NCBI RefSeq assembly: GCF_009707865.1
Contig: NZ_WMBA01000026.1
Coordinates: forward strand, 1-64,000
Source of the DNA: Amycolatopsis pithecellobii
Lineage (GTDB): Bacteria; Actinomycetota; Actinomycetes; Mycobacteriales; Pseudonocardiaceae
DNA: 64,000 bases
Reading direction: 5' to 3'
The translations under genes were made by a program, and so were the position numbers. Positions within the stretch are counted from its first letter, which is position 1. Every line of letters starts with the position of its first letter. The notes beneath the pieces were generated by a model, which was not told the origin of the DNA, did not search any database, and worked only from the letters and a program-made list of their open reading frames with translations. Shown here in pieces: positions 38,380-46,674 of this stretch.

Positions 38380-38868
38380 TCACCCGCCCGCGGCATTCGT
38401 CAGTGCACAGGCCAGCTTCTTTTCCGGCGCGACGCCGTCCGCGGAAATCACCGGCAGCGCGGCACTTCCCTTCGAGGTGTCCAGCGCGACGCCGACGAAT
38501 GGGGCAGCGGCGACCCGGTCGGCGGTGGTGCTCTCGCACCGGAACGCCGGCTGCTCACCCGAACTGACCATTGTGGACACTTGCATGGCTGCCGGGCCGT
38601 CCTTTGCCGCGACCAGATAGACTTTCTTGTTCACCATGGTGAAACCGACGTAACCGGGGCCACCGGTCGCCTGGGACTTGACGCTCGCGTCCCCCGCCTC
38701 CGGCGGGCCGGGAGTCAGCATCGGTGCCAGGGGCGACCCCGTCGCCGGTGCCCGGACGATGGAGGGAGCCGCGCTGCTCATATCGCCATCCGAGCCGGAT
38801 TCCGTGATCAGCACCACGGCCAGGCCCGCACCGGCCAGTACGCACACCGCCAGTGTTTTTCTGTTCAC
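38380..38868 (-). CDS. Small membrane-anchored or exported protein of unknown function
   Basis: A 162-residue protein starting at GTG with GGAGG five bases ahead. A hydrophobic segment (TLAVCVLAGAGLAVVLITE) near the N-terminus acts as signal anchor; no lipobox Cys at the right position is seen. The remaining 140 residues include a repeated small-residue region and paired Cys (FRCEST and KLACALT) that could form a disulfide outside. It sits between the ferredoxin reductase and DUF742 genes (gaps of 31 and 7 bases) and is therefore a candidate extracytoplasmic component of the conservon 2 system. Confidence 0.78.
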   Translation of the reverse strand: MNRKTLAVCVLAGAGLAVVLITESGSDGDMSSAAPSIVRAPATGSPLAPMLTPGPPEAGDASVKSQATGGPGYVGFTMVNKKVYLVAAKDGPAAMQVSTMVSSGEQPAFRCESTTADRVAAAPFVGVALDTSKGSAALPVISADGVAPEKKLACALTNAAGG

Positions 38869-38899
38869 TTTTCCTCCCTTCCCTCTCGTTTCGAACACC

Positions 38900-40153
38900 T
38901 CACGCGCTACGGACGGCCTCCAGGAAGGAAACTCGCCGCGCCGGGGCCGGTTTTCTGCTCCACGCTCCCGGGTCCGGCAACCCGCGCCGCTCCAGCAGTT
39001 CCTCCGTATACGTGAGCACCGCGGGGGAGGAATTGAGGCCGACGATCCCGACCGGCCGATGATCACGCAGATACGCGGTCACCGAACGGGCTCCGGTCGG
39101 ATCCTGCTCCAGCACGACCCGTTCCGTACCGAGCGGAGGAATGCCCGCCGCCTGGATGCGGACCCCGTGCTGTTCGGACCAAAATCGCGGCAGCGGCTCG
39201 AACGGCCGCGCCGAAGCCCGGCCCGCCAGCAGGTTTTCCGCCGCCGCACGGCCCATCTCGATCGCGTTCGTCCAGTGCTCGACACGCCGGGGCCGCTCGG
39301 CGAACCGGCGGTTCGTCCACTGTGCCACGTCGCCGGCGGCGACGACGTCGTCGAGCCCGATGACATGGCAGGTCGGCTCGCACAGCAGCCCGTCGTCCAC
39401 CTGGACCCCGGCGTCGCGCAGCCATCCCACCACCGGCACCGAACCGACGGCCACGATGACACACCCGGCCTCGAGGATCTTGCCGGTCGACAGCCGGATC
39501 CCGACAGTGTCGGGATCGTGCAGATCCCAGTCCTCGATCTGCACGCCGAGTTCAAGGTGAACATCGTTGCGCCAGTGCAGATCGGCCATCTGCTGCCCGA
39601 GTTCGGGGCCCAGCACATTACCCATCAAACCCTGGGAGCGGCCCACGATCGTCACGTCACGATCCATCGCCTTGAGCGTGGAGGCGACTTCCCCGCCGAT
39701 GAACCCGCTGCCGATGACGACCACCGGTTTGTGGCTACCGGCGATCCTCCGTTGCACCCGCTGGGCATCGGTGATCGTGCGGATGACGACGACCCGGGGA
39801 TGGCCGTGCGGCCCACCCGGGAGCCTTCGGGCTTCGACACCGGTCGCGATGATCAGACCGTCGTAAGCCAGTTCTTCCCCACCGGGCAAGGAAACCACGC
39901 GGCGCTTCGGGTCCAGTTTGGACGCTGTGGTGCCGTTGCGCCACACCGCATCCAGTTCCAGCAGCGGTTCGATCGTGAGATCGGCGGCATTCATGTGCCC
40001 GTCGAGGAACCCTTTCGTCAACGCCGGCCGGTGATACGGCAGCTGGTTCTCGTCACCGACGATGACTATTTCCCCGGAAAACGCGATTTCCCGGAGGCGT
40101 TCCGCGGCGCGCATCCCGGCCAGTCCCCCGCCGACGATGACAATCCGGTTCAT
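38900..40153 (-). CDS. FAD-dependent ferredoxin/rubredoxin-type reductase
   Basis: A 417-residue flavoprotein. Two dinucleotide-binding motifs are clear: FAD site VGGGLAGMRAAE at the N-terminus and NAD(P) site VIGSGFIGGEVAST near residue 150. GLIIATGVEARRLPG and AAGDVAQW are typical of ferredoxin reductases of P450 and dioxygenase systems. It would pass electrons from NAD(P)H to the ferredoxin encoded immediately upstream; the ATG overlaps that gene's stop (ATGA). This is direct evidence of a physical and regulatory link. Confidence 0.92.
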   Translation of the reverse strand: MNRIVIVGGGLAGMRAAERLREIAFSGEIVIVGDENQLPYHRPALTKGFLDGHMNAADLTIEPLLELDAVWRNGTTASKLDPKRRVVSLPGGEELAYDGLIIATGVEARRLPGGPHGHPRVVVIRTITDAQRVQRRIAGSHKPVVVIGSGFIGGEVASTLKAMDRDVTIVGRSQGLMGNVLGPELGQQMADLHWRNDVHLELGVQIEDWDLHDPDTVGIRLSTGKILEAGCVIVAVGSVPVVGWLRDAGVQVDDGLLCEPTCHVIGLDDVVAAGDVAQWTNRRFAERPRRVEHWTNAIEMGRAAAENLLAGRASARPFEPLPRFWSEQHGVRIQAAGIPPLGTERVVLEQDPTGARSVTAYLRDHRPVGIVGLNSSPAVLTYTEELLERRGLPDPGAWSRKPAPARRVSFLEAVRSA

Positions 40154-40998
40154 CGCTGGGCTCCCTGCAGTTGAATGGCCCGCATCGGGCAAGCACGGGC
40201 GGCCGATCGGACATCGGAGTTCTGCGATACGTCAGGCATCGCGCGGTACTGTAGCCGCCCGTCTTCCAGCAGCTGGAAGATATCCGGCGCCTCGGACTGG
40301 CAGAACCCGTAGCGGTGGCAACGCTGGTTGTCCACACTGACCCGCATCGGCGCGGTCTTGTCCAACGGCTTCACCGCGGCCATCTCGGCGCCGACAAGTC
40401 CGGCCCGGACAAGGAGTTTCGGCGGCAGCACCCGCAGCGCCACCAGCGCCAGCGCCGGCATCGCCACGGTGATCCCGGCGAGCCACATGACGTCGACATC
40501 GGTGTTGGCCCACGCGCCGAGCCAGGAATGCACGAAGGCCAGCGCGATCGCGAGATAGGCAAGCTGGTGGAAACGCAACCAGTTGCGGTAACGGAAAAGC
40601 CGGTGCAACCCGGCGGTCGCGGTGATGGCCACCATCAGATCGAAGGCGATGATGCCGAGCGCGTGCCGGAATTCGCCACCGAGAAAAGGAACGAAGATCT
40701 GGATTCCGGAAAGGACGCGCTCGTCGAGGAACAGGAACGACATCGCATGCACCAGGCCGGCGATGACCGTGAACGCGGCGAGCATCATGTGCCCGCCCCG
40801 CAGCGCCTGATGTCCGGTGACGCGGCGAACCCAGCCCGTGGCGGTCAGCACGCCCCAGCACAGGGTCAGACACATCGCCAGGTAGGTGAACCTGGCCGAC
40901 AGCGCCGCCATCTGCCGGATACCGACGTCATGAGCGTCGATCGCCGCGGCCAGTACAAAATCGTTGGTGTGCAACAACAGTTGCATGTGGACGGTCAT
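40150..40998 (-). CDS. Ferric-reductase-like transmembrane domain fused to a ferredoxin
   Basis: A 282-residue fusion. Residues about 30-200 contain about five to six membrane helices with two bis-His heme patterns: H-x13-H (GHMML ... VHAM) and H-x12-H (FHQLA ... FVHSW), as in ferric reductase/NOX proteins. Residues about 215-282 form a ferredoxin (CHRYGFC, C-x5-C, then CPMRAI) of the 3Fe-4S type used by P450 systems. So the protein can move electrons from a cytoplasmic iron-sulfur cluster through two hemes to the outer face. It overlaps both neighbours by four bases. Confidence 0.87.
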   Translation of the reverse strand: MTVHMQLLLHTNDFVLAAAIDAHDVGIRQMAALSARFTYLAMCLTLCWGVLTATGWVRRVTGHQALRGGHMMLAAFTVIAGLVHAMSFLFLDERVLSGIQIFVPFLGGEFRHALGIIAFDLMVAITATAGLHRLFRYRNWLRFHQLAYLAIALAFVHSWLGAWANTDVDVMWLAGITVAMPALALVALRVLPPKLLVRAGLVGAEMAAVKPLDKTAPMRVSVDNQRCHRYGFCQSEAPDIFQLLEDGRLQYRAMPDVSQNSDVRSAARACPMRAIQLQGAQR

Positions 40999-41822
40999 TC
41001 CGCCACCCGGGGCCGGGGGTTGTACCGCGCAGCGATCCGGACGACAGCGAACGTGCCGAGCAACACCAGCACGGCCAGGCCGATACCGACGAACAACTTG
41101 TTTTTACTCGGCATCACCTGGTACGGCGCGCTGGCCATCGAGCCGACGTACAACGACGTCGAGCGGACCAGGCCGGTGCTTTCCAGCAGGGTCATGTGCC
41201 GCATCACGATATCCACCCCCTGCTGCGCGAAATCGCGGACCATATCGTTTTTGGTCTGTGCGCGGACGGTCGCGAGCAACATGAAAATGGTGCCGTGTGC
41301 CTCGCGGGTAAGGTTCGCCCAGGCGTCATCGGCGTCACGCCCCGTTTTCTCATGGATCTCCTGCTGCCATGACTGCTGCAATGGCGTCGGCGTTGTCGGC
41401 ATGGCGACATTCAGTTTCGCTGCCACGCCGAGTACAGCCTCGTCGAGGATGTGGTGGTCGGTCATCATTTGCTCCGCCGCGGTGCGGACTTTCGAGTTCG
41501 TGGTCCGCTGCGCGGTTTCGTCACTGGACGGCGCTTCCCACAGGTTCGCCCAGCGCACGTTGATCAGCAGGTTCCGATCGTATTGCGACAACGGTCCCCA
41601 TGGGGTGTCCCAAATGGACGTGTCCTGGTCCCCGGTGGTTCCCGGGTCCATGGCCGGGGCGTCACCGGGAGACCCATGCCCGTGGGGTGACGGCGGAGTC
41701 TGCGCGGCTGCCGCGGGTGCGGTGACGGCGAACAGCACGAACGCCAGCGTGAGCACCGCGGACAACCGGGTGACCAGGCCGGACGGCCGTGCCCCCACCG
41801 AATGCACAAAAGAAACAGCCAC
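40995..41822 (-). CDS. Exported DUF4142 (ferritin-like helical) protein with C-terminal membrane anchor
   Basis: A 275-residue protein. A signal peptide (about residues 5-40, ending AAAAQT) is followed by a His/Pro-rich linker and a DUF4142 four-helix region (about 75-230; MMTDHHILDEAVLGVAAKLN and MRHMTLLEST), then a transmembrane helix (LFVGIGLAVLVLLGTFAVV). DUF4142 is related to ferritin-like folds; the His pairs could bind metal, which is inference. The start is GTG 41822 with AAGGAG seven bases upstream. It leads the eight-gene run and overlaps the ferredoxin-fusion gene by four bases. Confidence 0.85.
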   Translation of the reverse strand: MAVSFVHSVGARPSGLVTRLSAVLTLAFVLFAVTAPAAAAQTPPSPHGHGSPGDAPAMDPGTTGDQDTSIWDTPWGPLSQYDRNLLINVRWANLWEAPSSDETAQRTTNSKVRTAAEQMMTDHHILDEAVLGVAAKLNVAMPTTPTPLQQSWQQEIHEKTGRDADDAWANLTREAHGTIFMLLATVRAQTKNDMVRDFAQQGVDIVMRHMTLLESTGLVRSTSLYVGSMASAPYQVMPSKNKLFVGIGLAVLVLLGTFAVVRIAARYNPRPRVAE

Positions 41823-42020
41823 AAGCGTCTCCTTAACTGGAGCTTGGGGCCACACAGTATTGCCGCCATGGCTCGCCCGGAAGATCACGGGGAGAAGAGG
41901 CAACCGACCTTGGACAAACTTTCGGACAGCACGGAGCCCCGCGGCAATCGCCGGTGCCCGTGCACCCCTCGATACGGGGAAGAACGGAGCGCGACGGATC
42001 CGAGTTCAGCCGACTTCGAA

Positions 42021-42770
42021 CTATTTTTCCGCCGGCATTCGCCGTGGTGGCGTGTGGATGTCGAAGTGCACGGTCGGCTGGACCAATGCGGAGTGCGGAA
42101 GACTGGTGGGCTCGATCAACCCGAGTTGCTCGAAGAATGTCAACCGCGCCGAAACCACCTGGTAAGGATTCGGTGCCATGACGTCATGCCAGATCGAGTA
42201 ATGCCCGACGCCACCGGCACGTCGCCGGTACCAGCCGTCGGTGGGATGGGTCAGCAGCCGCAACATCCTGTCCACGTCGGGAAAACCGTCGAGCGCCCCG
42301 AGCGGCTCCCCGGTCGCGACCAGCTCGCAGTGACTTTCGCCCGAGACGTCGGACGCGCTCATCCGCCACCGGTCCGGCGCCGAGGAGATCCCGATCCGGC
42401 TGCGGGTCCACGGCATCCCCCACACCGTCCGCGGGATCGCGACGAGCGCGTGGTCGAGACTGGTGCCGAAGAACCAGACCCCGGTCGTGCCATACGCGCG
42501 CACGTAGGCGCGGTAGTTGATCTGCCCGCACGACATGGTGACCGCCGGGAGCCCGCGGAACCGGAAATCGCGGTCCTTGAACGCGACGGCGGAGATGAGC
42601 GCGGCGGTGGTGCCGTCTTCGAAGGTGAACGTTTCCGGTACGACGTGGGCCGGCAGGTGCCGGGCGAGTCCGGCGGGATCGACCCGGTAGCTCACGATGG
42701 CGAAGTCGTCGAGCTCGGTGGTGGCGTGGTACCAGCGAGGCGCTTTCCGCGGCGTGCCGGTGAACGTCAT
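42021..42770 (-). CDS. DUF2071/acetoacetate-decarboxylase-like protein
   Basis: A 249-residue protein of the acetoacetate-decarboxylase-like group. ALISAVAFKDRDFRF, INYRAYVRAYGTTGVWFF and IPRTVWGMPWTRSRIGI are recognisable DUF2071 blocks. The reaction is unknown for the group. It is divergent from a TetR gene that carries a perfect operator, and probably controlled by it. Confidence 0.8.
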   Translation of the reverse strand: MTFTGTPRKAPRWYHATTELDDFAIVSYRVDPAGLARHLPAHVVPETFTFEDGTTAALISAVAFKDRDFRFRGLPAVTMSCGQINYRAYVRAYGTTGVWFFGTSLDHALVAIPRTVWGMPWTRSRIGISSAPDRWRMSASDVSGESHCELVATGEPLGALDGFPDVDRMLRLLTHPTDGWYRRRAGGVGHYSIWHDVMAPNPYQVVSARLTFFEQLGLIEPTSLPHSALVQPTVHFDIHTPPRRMPAEK

Positions 42771-42776
42771 GGATCC

Positions 42777-42782
42777 ACGCTA
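42777..42782 (-). promoter_or_regulatory. Leaderless-type -10 box of the DUF2071 gene
   Basis: On the minus strand TAGCGT lies six bases before the ATG at 42770, fitting TANNNT. No ribosome site precedes it. Confidence 0.5.
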
Positions 42783-42846
42783 CGGAGATGATCACTCCCA
42801 ACCCGGGGTCTTCCGGCCCCGTTTGGGGAAATCGTGCACGAACATC

Positions 42847-42870
42847 TTCATGCGAGTACACTCGCATGAA
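42847..42870. promoter_or_regulatory. TetR operator: perfect 10-base inverted repeat
   Basis: TTCATGCGAG (42847-42856) and CTCGCATGAA (42861-42870) are exact complements around TACA. It lies 19 bases before the TetR start and about 75 bases from the divergent DUF2071 start. Confidence 0.85.
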
Positions 42871-42888
42871 CAGAGTGCGGGAGGCAGG

Positions 42889-43497
42889 ATGACTTCGCTG
42901 GACACAGGCGGGCGGATCAACCAGAAGCGGCGGACCTACAACACGATCCTGCAGGCGGCGGCCGAACTGGTGCGGACCGGTCGCACGGTGACGATGCCCG
43001 AGGTCGCCAAGGCGGCGATGGTGTCCGAAGCCACCGCCTACCGGTACTTCCCGGACCTCGCGACACTGCTGCAGAAAGCCATGGCGGAACAGGAAAACGA
43101 CCCGGCGGAGGCGCTCGCGGATGCCGGTGACTCCACGGACCCGGTCGCGCGGGTCGCCGCCGTCACCGGCTACCTGATGCGGCACGTCGCACGGTTCCAG
43201 CAGCCGGTGCGCACCACGATCGCGGCGACGATCACCGACCCGGCCGGCGCCGTCGCCACCCGCCGCGGGTTCCGCTTCGAGCTGATCGACCTCGCGCTGG
43301 AACCGTGGGCCGCCACACTGCCCGGCGATCATCCCCGGCTGGCCCAGCTCAAGCGCGACCTGGCGATCACGATGGGCGCGGAGCCACTGTTCTGCCTGAC
43401 CGATCAATGCGGGCTGGCCATCGAGGAGGCCATCACCAGCATCGTGCACACCGCGACCACACTCACCCGCGCGGCGATGCGGGAAATCCAGGACTGA
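42889..43497 (+). CDS. TetR-family transcriptional regulator
   Basis: A 202-residue TetR regulator. The helix-turn-helix is near the N-terminus (YNTILQAAAELVRTGRTVTM, then ATAYRYFPDLATL). The rest is the ligand-binding helical domain. The ATG at 42889 is preferred over upstream frames because GGGAGG precedes it. The operator just upstream is expected to be its own binding site and to repress the divergent DUF2071 gene. Confidence 0.9.
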   Translation: MTSLDTGGRINQKRRTYNTILQAAAELVRTGRTVTMPEVAKAAMVSEATAYRYFPDLATLLQKAMAEQENDPAEALADAGDSTDPVARVAAVTGYLMRHVARFQQPVRTTIAATITDPAGAVATRRGFRFELIDLALEPWAATLPGDHPRLAQLKRDLAITMGAEPLFCLTDQCGLAIEEAITSIVHTATTLTRAAMREIQD

Positions 43498-43808
43498 GGG
43501 GTGTCGCGAAAGCGGCTTGCGTGCCGGTGCGGGTGGCGGCGCAAGCGCCGTGCGTGGTGAAAGAGCTCACGCGCGGTGATGCGGAGGATCACCGGTCCAT
43601 CGGGGCACTCCTTGCCGACGAGCGACCTCGGGCCGGGCGCATCCGGGGCGTGATCACGCACACTCGAAGGGCGAGGCGCCGGCGAACCTTCCTGCATTGT
43701 CGGCGGAGCCGCCGCCCACAACGGTGTCGCGGCCGATGGGCCCCCTGACACTCCCCTGAAGGCGCACGCGCCGTCCGGGGGTGCCCATCCCTCCAGAGAC
43801 CACCGGCC
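43498..43808. other. 311-base gene-free region
   Basis: No gene is supported. A short inverted repeat GGCGG/CCGCC near 43700 could be a weak terminator for the convergent TetR and LuxR genes. Open frames across it resemble nothing known. Confidence 0.5.
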
Positions 43809-44429
43809 TCAGATGACGCCCGCGCGCATGGCATACGCCACCGCGTGCGACCGGTTGCGCAGATGCAGCCGGCTGGTGAGCGCCGAGATGACGTTCTTCA
43901 CGGTGCGCTCCGAGTAGGACAGGTTGCGCGCGATCTGCCCGGTGTCCAGACCGTCGGCGATGAGCCGCAGCACGCTGATCTCGCGCTCGGAAAGGCTCGA
44001 TGCGGTCAGCCCGTTCGGCGCCAGTACCTCGCGGTGCAGCCACTCCGCCTGCTCGAGCAGCCGGCCCAGCAGGTCCGGCGGGATGTCCGCACCCTCCGCC
44101 GCGGCGGCCTGGATGCTCGTCGCCAGTCGCTCGTTGGTCGTCGCGGCGCGCGGCACGATCGCCACCACCCGGCACTCGACCGCGGTGAACAACTCGACTT
44201 CCTTGATCTCGTTGATCACCAGCACGATGGGGCGCTCGTACTCGGCAAGCTCGCGCAACGTGGCCACGGCATTGGTGGACAAGCGGTCGAACGCCGCGAC
44301 CACCACATCGGCCTGCCCGCTCGCCAGGTCGCCCGCCACGGTCAGGCCCGGCCGGGACTGCACGTAGTTGACCAGGCCCGCGGTCGTGATCGGATCATCG
44401 GTGCGGACGGCCACCCGGACTCGCTTCAT
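43809..44429 (-). CDS. LuxR/NarL-type regulator with degenerate receiver (paralogue 1)
   Basis: A 206-residue response-regulator-like protein. The receiver-like part (1-120) lacks the phospho-accepting Asp: the expected LLDxxMP position reads VVVAAFDRLS. The HTH is C-terminal (SEREISVLRLIADGLDTGQI, then YSERTVKNVISALTSRLHL). Paralogues lie at 58915 and 59648. GGAGGAACC precedes the ATG. Genes so built act independently of phosphorylation. Target unknown. Confidence 0.9.
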   Translation of the reverse strand: MKRVRVAVRTDDPITTAGLVNYVQSRPGLTVAGDLASGQADVVVAAFDRLSTNAVATLRELAEYERPIVLVINEIKEVELFTAVECRVVAIVPRAATTNERLATSIQAAAAEGADIPPDLLGRLLEQAEWLHREVLAPNGLTASSLSEREISVLRLIADGLDTGQIARNLSYSERTVKNVISALTSRLHLRNRSHAVAYAMRAGVI

Positions 44430-44455
44430 GGTTCCTCCAGCTCTGTCTAGCTTGA

Positions 44456-44491
44456 CCAGAGTCTGGACGAGATGTCTTCACGGCGTCTCTA
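44456..44491. promoter_or_regulatory. Operator-like elements upstream of LuxR paralogue 1
   Basis: CCAGAGTCTGG (44456-44466) is a perfect palindrome. CTTCACGGCGTCTCTA (44476-44491) matches 60321-60336 upstream of paralogue 2 at 15 of 16 bases. Both lie 25-65 bases before the start codon. Confidence 0.5.
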
Positions 44492-44559
44492 ACGCATCTT
44501 GACGGCGCCGCACCCGGCTTGCCCGTTCAGGCAAATACCAGGCGAATTCCGGGCAACAT

Positions 44560-44596
44560 GGGTACGGCCGGGCAGCTCGGCTGCCCGGCCGTACCC
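44560..44596. terminator. Perfect 17-bp hairpin terminator
   Basis: GGGTACGGCCGGGCAGC (44560-44576) and its exact complement at 44580-44596 enclose a TCG loop. It lies 17 bases after the stop of the lipoprotein gene (44613, minus strand). There is no T-tract, as is common in actinobacteria. Confidence 0.85.
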
Positions 44597-44612
44597 GGTG
44601 AGGCGACTGCGA

Positions 44613-45227
44613 TCACGCCTTGATGTCCATCCCGGCCACGTACCAGAGGTCATCCTTCTTCTGCACCTGCAGGCTCAGCTGGAACGAGCTGGTGTCACCC
44701 GTGGACTCGATGAGCTCGATGTCGCGAAGCGTCTTGTCGCCGACCTTGATATCGGTGTCGGGCACCGTCGCCTTGCCGTCCTGTCCCTTGACGTCGTTCA
44801 CCGTCACCTTCACCTCGGGCGGCAGCTTGACGCCTTGCTTCGTCGCCCACGCTTCGTGAAGCTGCTTCACCGCGTCGAAGCCGTCTCCGCCGCTCGCGCA
44901 CAGCTTGTCCACATCGTCCCCGGGTTCGGCAGACACCACGGCGGTCGACCGGCACGCCTTGTCGTAGTCCCCCTTGAGTACCAGGGTGACCCAGGATGCG
45001 ACGGCGGCGGACGCCGTCTTACCGCTACCCGGGGGCGTCGGTGGGGTCGCCTTCGCACTGGTGGTCTCCGCCTGCGCCGGCGCGGCCGACGTCGGCGCCG
45101 CGGCGGCACCGGTGACCTTCGTGCCGCACGCGGTCAGCGCCATCGCCACGGCGACCACGGCCACGGCGAGCCGGCCGGCCTGCGGCACCCGCGTCTTGCG
45201 GACGGCCTTGACGCCTTTGTTGTTCAT
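44613..45227 (-). CDS. Small lipoprotein with NTF2-like region
   Basis: A 204-residue lipoprotein: basic N-terminus, hydrophobic run, lipobox ALTAC with Cys near residue 33, then an Ala/Pro/Thr-rich spacer. Residues 75-204 (AVASWVTLVLKGDYDKACRS ... DLWYVAGMDIKA) resemble a small NTF2-like/DUF4878 fold, common in exported actinobacterial proteins. GAGGAG precedes the ATG, and a strong terminator follows. Function unknown. Confidence 0.8.
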   Translation of the reverse strand: MNNKGVKAVRKTRVPQAGRLAVAVVAVAMALTACGTKVTGAAAAPTSAAPAQAETTSAKATPPTPPGSGKTASAAVASWVTLVLKGDYDKACRSTAVVSAEPGDDVDKLCASGGDGFDAVKQLHEAWATKQGVKLPPEVKVTVNDVKGQDGKATVPDTDIKVGDKTLRDIELIESTGDTSSFQLSLQVQKKDDLWYVAGMDIKA

Positions 45228-45351
45228 CGGTACTCCTCATCACGGGTTTCGGTGGGGTCGCACTTGCGTGGATACACCCGGTACCAGTGGTTTCCGGTGC
45301 GATAGACCCTTTTGCCCCTGTTCGCTGCCCGTGCGTACGGAAATTGTGGAA

Positions 45352-46569
45352 TCACACGGCGACGGTGAGCGACTTCAAACCGCGGAAACCCGCATAGGAG
45401 TGCCATACCGGCTCCGGATCGGCGCACACTTCCAGCTCCGGAAACCGGTCCAGCAACGAGCGCAGCGCGATACCGGTCTGGACCCGGACCAGTCCGGCGC
45501 CGAGGCACCGGTGCAATCCCTCGCCCATGGCGAGATGCTTGGGGCGCCGCCGTACATCGAGGACATCCGGTTCCGGGAACTGCCCGGGATCCCGGTTGGC
45601 CGAACCGACGAACGGCAGCACCGGCTGTCCTTTTTCGATCCGGTGCCCGTGGTAGGTGAAGGACTCGGCGGCGAGCCTGCCGATGTACTGCACCGGCGGG
45701 TCGAACCGCAGGAATTCCTCCACCGCCGCCGGCCACAGCCGCGGGTTCTCCCGCAGCAGCTCGCGTTGGTCAGGAAACTGTTGCAGGGCAAGGATTGCGG
45801 AGCCGATCAGGTGCCGGGAAGGTTCCAGCCCGGCGAACATCATGAGCACACACTGCGCACACGCATCCGCCACGGTGAAGGAAAAACCGGGTTCCTGCCG
45901 TGCGAGCATCGTACCGAGCAGTGAACGTTCGGGAAATTTCACCATTTCGGCGGCCAGGGTTTCCAAATAGGACATCAGCGCCTGCGCACTGGCCCAGCCA
46001 CGGCGGACGTCCTCGACGGTGATGTCGCTGGCGGCGAACAGGTAGGCGATGTCGTCGGCCCAATGATCCAGTTGCGCGTAGTCCGACTCCGGTGCGCCCA
46101 GCAGGCGGGTGAACACCATGGCGGGCAACGGCCGCGCGAAATCGGCGACCAGATCCATTTTCGCCCGGCCGTCCCAACGGGACAGCAGGGTGTCAACGGA
46201 ATCCTGGACGACCTCGGTGATCAGTGACCGGGTGAGTATACGGAAAACCCCGTCCATCGCCGCGCGCCGCAGCACATAGGAATCACCTTCGTGGAACGCG
46301 AACCAGGTCCGCAGAAACGCGACGAAATCAGTGAACTCGGCGCGCTGTTCCGGCCGGAGTGCCAGCACCGGCAGGTTCGCGCGGTTGTTCGTCAGCCGCG
46401 AATCGCGCAGCAGGGTCGCGGCATGCTCGTACGAGAACAGGATCCAGGAGCCGCCATACATCGTCGAACGGTGCACCGGCTCACGTTCGCGAAGTTCGTG
46501 GTAAATCGGGTAAGGATCGGTGAACAACTGGGAATTGCTGAAACTGAACGAGCTGAAATCGAAAGTCAA
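45352..46569 (-). CDS. Cytochrome P450 with I-helix lacking the conserved Thr
   Basis: A 405-residue P450. Heme loop LAMGEGLHRCLG near residue 355 (Met in place of Phe), ExxR in EEFLRFDPPVQ. The I-helix reads MFAGLEPSRHL: AGxE is kept but Thr is replaced by Pro-Ser. Such a change is seen in P450s acting on carrier-bound or unusual substrates, and it can block ordinary oxygen activation. Start is TTG 46569, supported by GGAG seven bases upstream. It lies between an exported lipoprotein gene and mycosin; no reductase is adjacent. Confidence 0.9.
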   Translation of the reverse strand: MTFDFSSFSFSNSQLFTDPYPIYHELREREPVHRSTMYGGSWILFSYEHAATLLRDSRLTNNRANLPVLALRPEQRAEFTDFVAFLRTWFAFHEGDSYVLRRAAMDGVFRILTRSLITEVVQDSVDTLLSRWDGRAKMDLVADFARPLPAMVFTRLLGAPESDYAQLDHWADDIAYLFAASDITVEDVRRGWASAQALMSYLETLAAEMVKFPERSLLGTMLARQEPGFSFTVADACAQCVLMMFAGLEPSRHLIGSAILALQQFPDQRELLRENPRLWPAAVEEFLRFDPPVQYIGRLAAESFTYHGHRIEKGQPVLPFVGSANRDPGQFPEPDVLDVRRRPKHLAMGEGLHRCLGAGLVRVQTGIALRSLLDRFPELEVCADPEPVWHSYAGFRGLKSLTVAV

Positions 46570-46674
46570 GACACGCTCCGGCTCATGTGGGGATGCGTCT
46601 TTCGGACGCTAACAGGGCTTTTCGGCCCCGTTTACCGACATGGCGAAGGTTTGACCAAGATTTGAGCGGGCTCC

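Noticed and set aside
43498-43808. Degraded gene between the TetR and LuxR genes
   Set aside because: No frame shows family-like sequence or a ribosome site; nothing beyond chance GC-rich openness.
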